Shown: piece after piece, positions 33,733-46,461 of the stretch
How positions within the stretch are numbered: the first letter of the stretch is position 1
Layout of the letters: the number at the start of each line of letters is the position of its first letter
NCBI GenBank assembly: GCA_015178975.1
Contig: WHVD01000053.1
Coordinates: 372,001-436,000, forward strand
DNA length: 64,000 nucleotides
From: Hysterangium stoloniferum
Lineage: Eukaryota > Basidiomycota > Agaricomycetes > Hysterangiales > Hysterangiaceae
Direction: 5' to 3'
The notes under the pieces: generated by a model
What the model saw: the letters and a program-made list of their open reading frames with translations, nothing else
What the model was told of the DNA's origin: nothing
Database searches by the model: none
Position numbers and translations under genes: made by a program

Positions 33733-35036
33733 ATGTCTAGTAATAACACCTCCGAGTTCAAAGCTGAGAACCTTTTCAATGTACAAGGGTGGGTTGCAGT
33801 TGGTATGTTGTGGTTTTGAATTGTGTAGCACGTGCACTGGTGCTTATCAGAGATGATACAGTGACTGGTGGGGGGACAGGTTTAGGTCTGATAACCGCCA
33901 AGACCCTACTTGCAAATGGCGCTGCTAGAGTCTGTGAGTGACTCGATAGATCCATGAAACGAATTATAGGCATCAACGTTGTTAACAGATATCACCGGCC
34001 GTCGCGAGTCTGTACTCCAGAAGGCTGTCGAGTCATATGATGGCAATGGTACAGGAGAAATCATTCCTATTGTGTCTGATGTTAGCAAGAAGGATGATAT
34101 TGAAAGTAAGGCTATCAGCTTATGGCATGCATTTCCCTCATCGTTTCCAATTCAGAGCTTGTGGAAGTGGTGAAGTCTAAAGACAAATATATTAACCTTC
34201 TTGTGAATAATGCCAGCGTGGGCGGTGACACAAACGAATTCAAGAGTAAAACGGGTATTGATGACATTTCTCGAGCACTCTTTGCCTCGAAACTAGACGA
34301 TTGGAATACACTATTACATCTGAATACGTCCAGTATGTTTTTCGTGGCAGGCAAGTTTATGGTTCTACTAGCAGTGATTGAGGTCTTAACATGTATGTAA
34401 GTACAGCCGCTTTTCTTCCTTTGCTGGTTGCAGCGAAAGAGCGGTTCCCATCCCCGGGTTCGATTATCAATGTATCGTCTATGTCCGGCATCACCAAACA
34501 AACCCAGGTATGTTCCACTGCCTCTACAGTTCGCGCAGGTCTCTCACCCATACTTGTTAGGGTGGCCAATTTGCCTATAATTCTGCAAAGTTTGTGCCAA
34601 TTTTCTTTTCTATTTGCAGCCATCTGAGTTTTTGTAGGGCGGCCACCATAGCTCTTACTCAGCAACTAGCCTATGAATTCCGAATCCCAGACCTAAACGT
34701 CCGTGTAAATACGATAGCGCCAGGATACTTCCCTTCCGAAGTAAGTAATTTACCTCTGTTTCTCAAGTCGACATGCTTGATATGTTTCCTACAACAGATG
34801 ACACCTGCCGAGAAGTTCGGCGGTAGTCCAGAGCACGTTCGAGCCCAATGGGGTATCCCGGCTGGTCGTTTGGGTAATGTGGAACGGGCAGATCGAGGTC
34901 AAAGGAAACGCTCACTTTTATTTGTGCAGGTCTACCAACAGAATATGCCCAGGCTTTAATATCTCTCGCCGTAAACGGCTACGCCAACGGTTCGACAGTG
35001 TTAATCGATGGGGGTTGGTTGTTGCAACAATCGTAA
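33733..35036 (+). CDS. Short-chain dehydrogenase/reductase (SDR)
   Basis: Starts MSSNNTSEFKAENLFNVQG, then after a short intron the cofactor motif TGGGTGLG (classical TGxxxGxG). Further landmarks are ITGRRESVLQKAV, LLVNNAS (NNAG-like), GSIINVSSMSG with the catalytic Ser, YNSAKAA with the catalytic Tyr and Lys, NTIAPGYFPSEM and a C-terminal NGSTVLIDGGW ending QQS. About seven short introns split it, one of them directly inside the YNSAK codons. All catalytic residues are present, so it is probably an active NAD(P)H-dependent oxidoreductase of about 300 residues; substrate unknown. The ATG is followed closely by the LFNVQG segment typical of the family N-terminus. The neighbouring ketopantoate reductase-like gene is also a nicotinamide-dependent reductase. 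Confidence 0.87.
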
Positions 35037-36598
35037 GATTCTACTAGCTTCAAATCTGATTTTTTTGTTTGACATCGGCATGACTTGTATGAAATATTGT
35101 GATGCGCATATAAGAGATGTACAAGATTGGTTCATAAAAGAATACATAGCATGAGCTTCGTTATCTACCCATGGAATACCGAGATTCCCAGGAGTTGACA
35201 CTCGCTATGCCACAACGCTCTCGATATCAACGTCAAAGTTCCGAATTTCACGGGTTGTTACAAGTCATTAACTGCAGGAGCTTCAAAATGGGAATTCCGG
35301 CGAACCGTTGGTAACCTCACCCTATGCCAGACATAAACGGGATGAATGGCCAATTTTCCATAAGTAATTGGATGTTCATTGCGAATAGAGTCGCTCCAGA
35401 GCTGTGCAATAAGATGTTTTCTCCGTTCCCAAGAATCTGAGTAGTGACCTCAAAATGTTCAGGGATTTGGGAATGTCTACAACTCTACACCCTTTATGTA
35501 GACTACCTAAATCTGCAAGCTTTTATATCAGCCGGTCGATGGGGATCGAAGGGTAGCATGTCTAGCCGGTTCTCCTGTAGCTCTAGACAATTAATATACG
35601 ACATACTTGCTGATCTTCCCATTTTCCTGATTTGAAGGTTCAGGCATAAAACTGTGTGGACTAGTAAATTCGGTTATGAAGCTGCAAGTAGGTAGGTCCG
35701 TAGCCTATATAATAACTTTAAGATTTTTATTGATTTTTAATTAATTTTCCACAACGCCTTTGAGCATCAATAGTGCAAAATGGAAACTATCTTATCTCCC
35801 CCGTGCTTGATATAACCATATATAACCAATGTCTAGCACCTAAAGGCATTTGAAGAGATATCATCATATATACAACAGTTAGTAGAAATATCCCTTCCTA
35901 CCTGAAGAACTTTAGGAGCGTCCGATAGAGTATAGATCTACGAATATACAGTAGGATAACATCGATGCCAGAGACCAAGCAACTTCTACATATATTGACT
36001 TTGGATAGCCATATCCCGTATACAAATCAGCCCTCCGTAAATGAAGGTTGAAGGATGTTTAGGCTACTATACTTTGCGTAATAGCACTTCTGAAGTTTTG
36101 GACCTTGCATCATAATAGTACATGGCCATCAAGATACCGCAGCAATTGTCTGCATGCTACTTTGCAAGAAACGTATGCCTAATGATGCCAATACACGCTA
36201 TAGGGACTGCACCCTGCTATATCAGATACTTATATTAATCAATTCCAATGATTTGCGGGAGGGGCCACTCCATCGGTCTGCTTTAGGGCCTCCGACCCAT
36301 CTTCCCTTCAACACTTTGTTATTCTTAGCACTTTTTTAAACGCGATCCATATTATCAATTGCTCAAATCAACGACATAATACTACGTGCGGAGATACATC
36401 CCATTCTGTAGACTGGTTTTCGACTGCTATACCGGCTCCACGTGGTAGTGTCTGGGTCGAACAAAGTGACGGTCCACGGAAGCTAATTGAAGGGTCAGTC
36501 CTGATTCCATGAATTCAAAATACACTGCTAACTTTATCATATTTTTTTTGTTTTCTTTTTTCAGGAGACAAATTAAATTATTTACAAGTACCTCAAGT
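35037..36598. other. Intergenic stretch with one MITE-like repeat
   Basis: 1.56 kb without a recognisable gene. It holds MITE copy 2 at 35459-35630; the rest is AT-rich non-coding sequence and the upstream region of the MCD4-type gene. Confidence 0.5.
35459..35630 (+). repeat. MITE-like repeat, copy 2
   Basis: TCAGGGATTTGGGAATG at the left and CCCATTTTCCTGA at the right form diverged inverted ends. The body matches 43594-43777 and, reversed, 22100-22287. It is the most diverged of the three. Confidence 0.65.
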
Positions 36599-39500
36599 AT
36601 GAAGAGCCGCTCACTCAAAGTAATAGCAACATCGCCAAACACTGGCCGTTTACTTATTCTGGGTCTTGTGTTTCACATAGTATGCGATAACGAGATTATC
36701 GTCGCAATACCTCAACATTGTCTTTTGCTATAGGTTTATATCATGTCTGTTTTCGATTGCTATTTTACAAGTCCCGTCGTGCATGGGATGAAGCATTTTA
36801 GTACTGAGGTGCGAGAAGCGGATCGCCTTGTCCTTATTGTCGGTATGATATTTATAATTATCCATTGTTTTTTTCTAAGAATTTTGATTAAGGTGATGGG
36901 TTACGGGCAGATCTTCTCTTCAACACACGCCCTTTCCCGTCCATACCTGGGTCGCCAGAGGTCGTAGCGCCTCATCTCCGATCTATCGTTGAAAATAGAG
37001 GTGTCTTTGGGATCTCACACACCCGCGTGCCGACAGAATCGCGTCCTGGACATGTAGCTATAATAGCAGGGATGTATGAGGACGTTTCTGCTGTAACCAA
37101 GGTGAGAGGAAGCATTTTTATTCACATTCAATACTTAGTGCGATATTATAGGGCTGGAAAACTAATCCGGTGCTTTATAAATATCCACCATTCACTGGTG
37201 AATACTAACTCCTCCTACCAGGTCGATTTCGATTCTGTATTTAACCAGTCGACGAAGACATTTTCATTTGGTTCACCAGATATCTTACCCATGTTCGCAC
37301 GTGGTGCGACGCCAGGCAAGGTCCTCACGTGGTGCTATGACGAGAATGACGAAGATTTCACCAAAGGTTGTGCTCGTCTCATCCTCCGCGGCTTCTGATC
37401 TTCAATTTTATTAGACGCAACCTCCCTTGACACCTGGGTGTTGGACAAAATGAAATTATTGTTTCAGAATGCCACGACAGATCCTGAACTAGATGCACAA
37501 CTTCGTTCTCCAGGCATAGTGTTTTTTCTGCATCTTCTAGGTCTTGATACCACCGGCCATTCGTACCGGCCACATTCCAAGGTATTTGCGTTCTTTTTGA
37601 CACTATTGTATATCCAACCTTTTTGAAGGAATATATGAAAAATATCCAACATGTCGACTCAATCGTGAAACAAACAGAGAGCCTTTTTAGGTCCTTCTAT
37701 GGTGCTGCAGAGAGCCGCACAGCTTATATATTCACAGCCGATCATGGGATGTCGAATGTTGGGAATCATGGAGACGGAGGTGAAGTTAGCCAACATCCCA
37801 CCGTCTTTCCGCCCATTATTCACTAATAGCAGAACCGGACAATACACGCACCCCTCTCATTGCATGGGGATCTGGCATCCGTGGACCCAAACAATCAACA
37901 TCCGGATCGCCATCCTTTGCTTGGAATCTTACACTCCAGGCGCAAGATGTTTCTCAGGCTGACATTGCGCCGTTGATGACAACTCTAATCGGCCGACCAT
38001 TTCCTGTTAATTCTGTAGGTGTACTTCCGGACGTATATGGGGAGGGCATACTGAGTCCAGCCGGTGGGGAAGAGGCTCGTGCGAGGGCGGCCGTTGTAAA
38101 CGCCAAGGTTGCGATATATGGCTCATTCACCAATGGATGATTAATCACAATTACATTCAAAACAGGTTATTCTTGAACAATATCGTGTTAAGCACAGTAC
38201 GTCGAGTATCCTTCGCATTTTTTTCCGTCAATTATTTTAATTCATTGATAGCCATCAAGTCTTCGCACGCGCTTTCGTACAAGCCATTCCCACTTCTCAA
38301 AACCGAATCTTCAGATCCAGGATCATCCGAGCTTGAGAACCTCGATTATCTTCTTACGCAAAAACTATGGTCTGAGACCCGCCATGCCGCCGCAGGATTG
38401 ATCGATACAACTCTCAAAGGGCTGCGATATCTTCAAACGTGGGTTGCGTGGCATGTACAAGCTTTGGTGCAGTTGATATAGATACATAACAGCTACGATC
38501 GTCAACTGCTCCGCACGATTGTCACAGCAGGCTATGCTGGTTGGAGTATTTTCAGTGCGCTTTTTGTCATTCAGCACTATGGCGTTTCCCTACCTTCCAC
38601 ACCGTCATCTCGCATCCCTCGCCTAGTCGCGTTCATTGTATTCCTCGCCGCCTCGGCCTTATTTGCAATACGTCGGTCGCCGATCACATATTACATGTAT
38701 ATCGCTTTTCCAATTTATTTCTGGGGTGAGATTCTGCAGAAGATTGGCTCATATCTCACCTATAAAGCGGACGCTATGCCATTCAATAGGATGTCCGTGT
38801 GGAAGAACGGAGTAACCGCCGGGTTGATTATAGTTGCTTTGCAAGCCATGGTCGTAAGCACAACTTTTTTTTTGTTAATAATTCTCCTAAATCTTTCAAA
38901 ATGTTTTCATGATCAGGCCGGCTACACTCATCGTGCCATATGGAGCCTTGGATTTTTAATCATCGGAATCATATGGCCATTGTTTTCGTTTAGGACGGCA
39001 TACCGCTCCCAAGATACTGGCATATGGATAGCATGGACTCTATCCTGCTTGGTAACTGCTGTATTCCCGCTTTTGAGTGTAGAAAAAACTGCAAGTGTGA
39101 GCACGATGTCAGTATTCGTCAGCCATCTCCTTGCTCATTTCCTAATAACCTCTATATTAGTTTGATCGGAGGTTCTCTGATGTGCTTTGTGGGCGTGGCA
39201 ATGGAGTGGGCATTAAGCGGTACTACACCAAGGATGTTCTCACATCAAGTACGTCAATTGTTCTGACATCAGACCGTTATATCCTACCATGCTTTTGTTA
39301 GGTATTTCTCATAGTTATATCGATGCTGACTACATCCAGCTCTATTAAGAGCCTGCAATCAAAACTCGGCCTTCCTCTCATGAATCAGATTACAGCCTGG
39401 ATTCTTTTCAGTATGTGTCCTATTCTTATTTGTATGTAGCCCATGATATTAATCTAACCTATCACTCAGTAATATCACCTCTTTTACCTTTTTTAAACTC

Positions 39501-40438
39501 CTCTAGTATGATTTCGCCGCATCATCGTCTCTTATCCCTTTTTCTCTCCCTTTGTCCATGTTTCGTCATCCTGTCTATTAGTGTCGAAGGGCTTTTCTTC
39601 ATCACATTTTCGGCAACATTGACCCTATGGATTGAAATCGAAGGGCGTATAAGGGGAGGACGAAAACTCAAAAAGACTAATCTATTGAGGGCGGATGATA
39701 TCCGCGCATCAATGTTTTTCTTGTTCTTTGTTCAGGTTGCGTTCTTCGGTACTGGCAAGTGAGTCATGTCTACAATCAGGCCGTTTCGTTATTGGCTCAT
39801 AATACTCCTAGTGTTGCATCAATATCGTGCGTGTAAAATACACTAACAACTCAAGTGTTCACTCTCGCGTTGACGCTGCATCTGTCCAGGTCATTCTATC
39901 TAGAACCAGTATATCGACTGGTGCCGGTTTTCAATCCATTTCTCATGGCCTCCTTACTGGTACTGACATCAGGCTTTGAGACCCCTTCAGCCAGCTTATC
40001 ATTTTGCTTTTTCAGATCTTTAAAATCGTCTCACCATACATAATTCTTTCCGCGACATTTGCAACTCTCACTGCCCGTCTGAATCTACCACCATTTTCTT
40101 TGTTTTTGGTTGCACTGAGTCTTACTGACGGTACGCTGTATGCCCCTGATTTGAGATGCAAATATGAGCTGATGTGATGGATAGGTATGACACTGACATT
40201 CTTCTACAATGTTACTGATAGCGGTACCTCCTATTTTTATAAACATGCCCCACTCTACTTATACAGACGCAACACAGGATCCTGGTTGGAAATCGGGCAA
40301 ACTATATCATTTTTCTGCATAACGTCGCTGCTTCTTGTCTGGAGCGCCGGCGTTTGTGTTGCCGGAGAATGGCTCATGGGAGGTACATTACAAGCAGCCG
40401 GTCTGGCCTCGGAGAATGTAAGAGAGAAGCAGATATGA
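36599..40438 (+). CDS. mcd4: GPI ethanolamine phosphate transferase 1 (MCD4/PIG-N)
   Basis: The family adds ethanolamine phosphate to the first mannose of the GPI anchor precursor in the ER membrane. The first exon [20 protein letters not shown] leads into a signal-anchor-like helix, then [15 protein letters not shown], a family hallmark. The sulfatase/phosphodiesterase-like lumenal domain shows LIVGDGLRAD (metal-binding Asp), VPTESRPGH (nucleophile Thr), [15 protein letters not shown] and [16 protein letters not shown]. After about 38,400 come many hydrophobic segments (for example [43 protein letters not shown]), matching the multi-pass C-terminal half. It is cut by many short introns, and about 950 residues are expected. 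The start is chosen because it gives the usual short cytosolic N-terminus. All active-site blocks are present, so it is probably functional and essential. Confidence 0.92.
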
Positions 40439-41494
40439 AAAGGAGATTTGGTGCAAGAGAAGGAAAAGGAGTGTATGCGACAGCGTTGTCACATAGAATT
40501 ATTTAATATAGCTCCTTTTTCAGCCGGACTGCGAGACATAAGATATCGATTTAATCACGAGAAAATGCTAGTGGTCACAGATATATGCAATGGCCTAGAT
40601 TGACATCAAGACCGCTGGGCTAGATTGTCAGCGCATTGCTAGTGTTCCTGCTATCGGTATCGAATCACGCATCCTCATGAAAAACAAGAAATATTTCCAG
40701 ATCAATTAATCTCCGCATTTGGGTAAGATATTTCGGGATCCCAATTAAGGTGAAGTGAAGTCACCGGTTCATCAGGCACCAGGGATCAGGCACCCCTTCA
40801 GAAGTGGTGAAGACTCTAAGTGATCCAACAATCACAACATGCACACGACACTGCGGAAAATGGACGTGCGCATGGCATTGTGGAAGATAAGCGCTCGTCT
40901 TGCATCCCGAGCCGGGCTAGACAAACACACACAGTACATTGTATCACGCCGTGCCTCCGCGTCGATACATCGTGATATATCCTACGATGCAGAACATGGC
41001 TCGCCCCCACGCCACATCATCCACCTTAATAGACGTTTGCGTGGAAAACGGCGGTGGCGTCTCTAGTGCCAGTGAGATCCCGGAACCCACTTACGTTCCA
41101 TCAATTCGTTCATTTGATACAGTTTTAGATTCCGATTTGCCTCTTCAGCTGGCCAAAAGGGAGAAGTATGCTTCTTTTCAATGTCGTGTCTATTATCTCA
41201 GCCCAACCCGCGCCCTGCATCCTGCACTACCAAAGTGAAACAGATAAACCGAGTTCTGAGGCTTTCAAGTCGAATGCGGTGCGCTATAAATATGTCCGCG
41301 GAGATGATAGTTTACACTCGTGGCAAGAGCGCCGAAAACACCTAGTGATGGACATATTGATTAAGAGGACAGCCTGCTATAAGTTAATCGACAATGCTAT
41401 GGAATGAGGAGAAGGTGTGCATATGCACCCCCAGGCCTCTAACTAGAACACTACTTAGAACTGAACTACCGTGGGTCGTTGGCACGAGCTGTAG
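40439..41494. other. Intergenic stretch with small unassigned open frames
   Basis: About 1.05 kb. Plus-strand open stretches at 40839-41066 and 40939-41238 overlap in different frames; the second (starting MYHAVPPRRYIVIYP) has fairly protein-like composition, but I know no family and no splice pattern supports it. The rest is non-coding. Confidence 0.35.
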
Positions 41495-43268
41495 ATGGCT
41501 GCTACAAATATGTCTGACGTTTTAATTGACTCCATTCGTTTCACAACACGCACGCGATATGTTCAAGGTGCGTCTGATTATTGGAGGCTTGTGGGTTGTC
41601 CAGAGTCATAGCTGACTTGGGCGTTGTTAGTGGCCTCAATGACTTTATTGGCATACGATTATAGTAAGATCCTAGCCCTGTTTTTCTTATTTCAGTAAGC
41701 AATACTTAGCATGTGGCAGTTTTAACATTATCAGAAGAAGTATGTAATTTATGCTGTTATTTCACCGGCAATGTATCTTACCCTCTCTAGGTCGACTACG
41801 TCTGGGTACATACTTCCCCAGTAGTTTCTTAAACCTTTGCTACATTCATCTCATTGCTTGATTAGATTCAGGGGACTCGCTCTCGACGGTGGTCTCAAAT
41901 ATTATATTCCGTTATCCGGTATTTACCATTTCTCGCAACTATGGCCAATTCAACGAGTACGTCATGTAAAAGACATTATTTGACGTAGCTCATGCGTGGT
42001 GTATGTTATAGTCCTTATAGGGTCCAGCTCTAATAGTTCATCTGCAGAGGCATGCCTTACCTGTCTTCTCCCCCCTTGCATTTTTCTCATGTGTTTCCCC
42101 TTTCGAACCTTTCACGGAATAGTCTAACTCAGCTTGTAGGCATTCTCCCTAAAACTCTCCTTCATCCCGCGCTCATCTCTTGGGTCGTCAAAAGGCACTA
42201 ATTGGTTCTTATACCGCGCATGGATCTGCTTTGGTGTTTTCGCCGGGATTCAGGGTGAATTATGGCTCTTCCCGACGCCGGTGCATCCCCACGCTGATTT
42301 ACAAGCAGTAATATCGCAGCTTCGTCTGTGGGTAATCTATAGGAACCTCGTCCTGTTATTCAGCATGGGCCTCGTCACTCTAATAGCTCTCTTGTGTATG
42401 CTTTCGGTAGCGGGCGTAGGATTTTCGCAAGCTGTTGGTAAATCCAATTTCTTGCAATATACATTGTTATACTGGCGTTCTAACCCAAGCATTTTAGTTT
42501 CGTCCTCTCGTGAGTTTGGCACGCTGCTGGCGGGGAGTGATCCAACAATTTCCCTGTGCATACCGACATTTGTACCGCGCTATGTGTGGCTCTTCTGGTC
42601 GCTTATTTTATTCCCGACATCATTCTTGGTTAATTAACCCAAAAACCGCTGCAGGATACCGCCCATACTTATCGAGACTATGTCCGTGATGCTGGTCGTG
42701 GGGAAGGCTGTTCAACACTCTCGAGAGGAAACCCAAGACCAGTGGACGACATCCCGTCTTCTCAAGTGCATGTCAATGTACAGCGTGATCTATTTCGTCG
42801 TGTCAGTCCGCCCTCAGTTTGTGTCTAACTCGTGGCGTGTTCTGACCTTGATTCTAAAGAACCCTCGTCGCTTACATTGCCGTTTTCTACAGCTGGATTC
42901 AACTGCCTGTGAGTACTGATACAGCCGTCCATGATAATATTGGGCATTTTAATGACACGGCAGAATAATAGGTAGCGGCATTTGAGCTGTATATTCCGCT
43001 CACTCTTGCTTTGCCAAGCGTAGCTGCAAATAGGATGTTGCTGTCTATCCGTGCACTGTTTTCTGGGACACAACCAGTCACTCCGGCAGGAGCCCCTGCT
43101 ACATTTCTCAGGCCAGTGGTGCAGCCTTGCGGTCCCGCGGATGACTCGTTCCTGGAGATGGCAGACACAAGTACGACGACTGACGGAGAGACATATCCTT
43201 TGCATGGGAATCCTATACCTGTTCGAATTACCTTCCCGGGTCATTTCAGACCGACCATCACATGTTAA
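41495..43268 (+). CDS. DUF6533-type multi-pass membrane protein
   Basis: First exons read MAATNMSDVLIDSIRFTTRTRYVQ, then VASMTLLAYDY, LTLSEEVDYVW and RRWSQILYSVIRYLPFLA. This Tyr-Asp...Leu-Thr...Glu-Val...Trp and Trp-Ser...Arg-Tyr-Leu-Pro pattern marks the N-terminal DUF6533 domain. Later exons give further hydrophobic helices (RNLVLLFSMGLVTLIALLCM, YVWLFWSLILFPTS, CMSMYSVIYFVVS, LYIPLTLALPSVAANRML), as in the seven-helix layout of this fungal family. The C-terminal tail is hydrophilic and ends TITC. The function of DUF6533 proteins is unknown to me; they are plasma or internal membrane proteins very abundant in mushroom genomes. Exon borders in the middle (about 41,960-42,300) are less certain. 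It follows the MCD4-type gene in the same direction, but 1 kb apart. Confidence 0.7.
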
Positions 43269-44360
43269 TACGCATTCACTTGACATTAAATCATTTTAAT
43301 GATATACTTTTTTTATTTATGTTGTCCTTGTATATTATTCGTCAAGGAACAACTTCCGGTCGTTAATTAAACTTAAAATCCATGAAAGGCTGCTGTCTAA
43401 TGCAGCCTTACATTGGCATCGGTCCAGATGTTGATAGGACCAAACTATATTCCTCGAGAACGGCGAGTAGGATATACGATGATGACGGTAAGTAAAAGCG
43501 ATTATCTAAAAATGATACCATGCGCGTCTGTAATAATGTAAGCGGTATGACGTCCAGCGCTTATTATTTTCTGCATAGGTGCACTTGGCTACATCAGGGA
43601 TTTGGGAATGTCTACACCCATTATGTAGACTCCCTAGCCTCCCTAGAATAGTAAGCTTTTATACCGACTAGTAAATAGGGATCTCGCGAAAGTAGTGTCT
43701 AGCCGAGCTAGTTCTCCTAGATGGCTCTAAACAATATAGACGGCATACTTACAAATTTTCCCACTTTCGATCCTTAAAAAGATGTATTACACGGAACACC
43801 ATAAGCAAACAAAAACCCAAAAAATTCTCAGTCAAAAAAAGAAAGAAAGAAAGAAAAAAAAAAGGGAAAAAACGAATCAATATATTTCTATTTCAAGTGT
43901 TCACATCCTCCACGAAATAGAGAAGAAAAAATGAAATGCAAAAAGAGGGTATTGTGTCATGCAAGCAAAGAACGGAATGAGAAGGACTATACCAGCACCT
44001 GAAGTAGTAAATATTGTCAAGAGCAGGGTATGGTACGCATAGCCAAGTCAGAGTTGTGGGGCGCACAGAGTTTTGTAAAGGATCGTGTGTTCAAAAAGAT
44101 GGTATACGAGTGCAAGGGTAAAATGCTCAAAAGCATTATGGACCCATAACGTACACGTTTGGTGGGGACAGGGGACAAGGGACACAAGGGATATTGTGGG
44201 TCGCGAAAATTAATGATATAATTGAACGCAGTAGGGGAGGAAGTACAGGAGGTGGGGGAGAGAGGCAGGCATAGAACAAGACGGGGAATGTCTGGTAATA
44301 AACAAGGGAGAAGGGAGGGGGACGGGTCGTAGTCGGCCAAGGTTTTCTTCCGCTGCTTGT
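43269..44360. other. Intergenic stretch with MITE copy 3 and a simple repeat
   Basis: 1.1 kb between two converging genes. Holds MITE copy 3 and a purine-only GAAA-type tract at about 43838-43870. No gene seen. Confidence 0.55.
43594..43777 (+). repeat. MITE-like repeat, copy 3
   Basis: Starts TCAGGGATTTGGGAATG and ends near CCCACTTTCGATCCTTA. The body is nearly identical to the reverse complement of 22100-22287, including the CTCGCGAAAGTAGTG segment. Right end approximate. Confidence 0.7.
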
Positions 44361-46461
44361 TTATTCATTCGCAACCTGCAAAGAAAAGGTCAGTTTTTAA
44401 ACCAGGAGAGATCACGTGTGAAGAATGAACAGAAGGAAAATGATGAAAGTAAACGCCCAAGAATAAAAATAAAAACATCATCCACTCAAGCTCACCTTCA
44501 AAACCCTCCTCCCGGCATACTCATCCTCATCCACACTTCCCGCACCATCCTCGTCCCCAAACGCATGTCCAGTTGCAGCCACCCCGTGGTGCTGTTGATC
44601 CTCACTCCCGTCATAGGCGTACGCCTGGCCATCATCATACGCATCCTCTTCCAACGCAAACGCCGTGGAAAGCGGTGCATCCCCCCCGCCATGCGCGACC
44701 TTCCCAACGCGCCCAGCACCAGCAGCAAGACCGCCTGCACCTAGCCCAGCAGCACCAGCGACCAAGCCCTCATGCGAGTGCGCAGACGGGGCATTATACG
44801 CATTAGACGGCGCGAAGGCATGCGGGGGCGACTGGGACGGCGGCGGCGGGGGGCTGCGCGTCTGCGCCTGTGCCTGTGCCTGCTGGGGATAGTACCCGCC
44901 GCCCTGTGCACCCGGCGGCGGCGACTGGGACTGGGACTGGGACTGCGAATAGGGATGCGCGAGCTGGCTCCGTCCCGCGAAGGGGTCCTGGTCCTGGTAC
45001 CCGAGCGTCTGACCCTGGCCCTGCTGGCCTGGGGCATTAGGCTGATCAAAGTACTGCTGTTTTTGCGGGGGCTGGCGCTGGGAGAATTGGCGCTGCGGTG
45101 GCTGCTGCTGGGGTTCGCCGCCTCTGCCGTACATCCCCATCGCGACGCCGTAGCCTCCATCGGGTGTGCGGCTTGGTGGTGGCGGGGCGTAGTACGGGTC
45201 TCCTTGTGGATATCCGCCTTGGTTCTGCGAGCCGTATGCAAAGCCCTGTTGGGGGTACCCCTGGGCTGGTCCCTGATTCTGTCCTTGTACACCGTAACCT
45301 TGATGTTGCTGAGCACCATACCCAGCCGCGAGGGCACCCACGCCGGCTACACCACCCATGTCGGCCATGTTGTAGCTCTCGTTCTGGGCATGGGACATGG
45401 GATCTTGATAGAGCGAACCATGCCCTGAAGACTTTGACAGGTCCCTATGGGGAGTGATGTCGTCTTTGTACGCCATTGGACGAGCGCCGTATCCGCCATC
45501 TGGGTATGGGTAGTCATCATCATCCAAGGCAGGGTTCACGTGGGACGTCGCTGCGGCTTGAGCGGCAGCCTCGGCGACGTCTCTGTCGAAGCGACGTGCA
45601 CGACGACGTCGAACACATGTTGTGACGAGGATAAAAGCGACAATTAGCCCCGCGATGCCTACGACGGCTGTTGGAAAGAATATATATGAGAGGGTGGAAT
45701 AAGGTAAAAAGGATTGCGTGATGAAAACGTACAGAAAACGCCTGCTACTGCGCCGGTGTTTTGGAAGAAGCCTTTCTTGGAAGAGCCCGAAGAACCTTCT
45801 GCATTTGTACCAGATGGTGTCGGTGCTACTAAACTGACGACAGTGGACTGGCTTTGTGAGTTGAAAACAAAGGTGGTCAGTGGATCCGATATGGAGGATA
45901 CAGCTGTGATAGTGGAAGATGGGGTTGTGGTACTGATGATGGAGCTTGACGATGTTGTGGTAGACGAGGTGGTTGTCAAGGTTGAAGGAGGAAGACTGGT
46001 TGAAGTGGTAGTGGTTACTACAACAGGTGGGGGAGATGTGGTTGTTGTGACTGGTGGTCTATAGGAACAGATTAGATCCTTGTTACCAGTCTGCTTCTTT
46101 TTACTTACGAAACGGGTGGGGTTGTCGTTGTCGTTGGTGGGACTGGTGTCGGAGTTGTGGTGGGAGGAGGAGGGGTAGGGGTAGGACTTTGTTTCGAATG
46201 AATTATTTGGAATAATTGGATAGACAGGCATGAATGCTCACGTCGGTGAAGGTATCGGCGCCGTCACTGTCGTTATGGATACTGCCTCAGCCTCTGAACG
46301 AAGCGACGAGTACAGGGACTTGACTCACCTTGCCTCTCGACGACAACAAGTTTCCCTACTTGAAAGGACATGCTTGTCCCTTTGTTGAGTCTGTAATGAA
46401 CGTGGACCGAGTTTGTCGGATTTTTCTTAAAAGTGCGGATGATGGCGTGTAAAAACGCCAA
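44361..46461 (-). CDS. Ser/Thr/Pro-rich single-pass membrane protein with Gln/Gly/Tyr-rich tail
   Basis: The minus strand encodes, in order: an N-terminal part of uncertain extent; a Thr/Pro/Ser-rich region (about 46,260-45,800; PTTTPTPVPPTTTTTPPV, then long Thr/Ser runs) likely outside the cell and glycosylated; a SSKKGFFQNTGAVAG juxtamembrane segment; after an intron, a membrane helix VVGIAGLIVAFILVTTC followed by RRRRARR (stop-transfer). The cytosolic tail from 45,539 is 350 residues rich in Gln, Gly, Tyr and Pro (YPQQGFAYGSQNQGGYPQGD), with a Gln-Ser repeat and an acidic end DEDEYAGRRVLK. A last tiny exon adds VANE and the stop at 44363-44361. The layout resembles fungal wall-stress or Mid2/SKG6-like surface proteins, but no family domain is certain. 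The start at 46461 is a guess; the first exon may lie further upstream. Confidence 0.65.

Noticed and set aside
44573-45428. Plus-strand Arg- and Leu-rich frames up to 218 codons
   Set aside because: Complement of the Gln/Gly/Tyr-rich tail of the minus-strand membrane protein gene; biased composition explains them.
45714-46064. Plus-strand Val-rich frame of 116 codons
   Set aside because: Complement of the Thr-rich extracellular region of the minus-strand gene.
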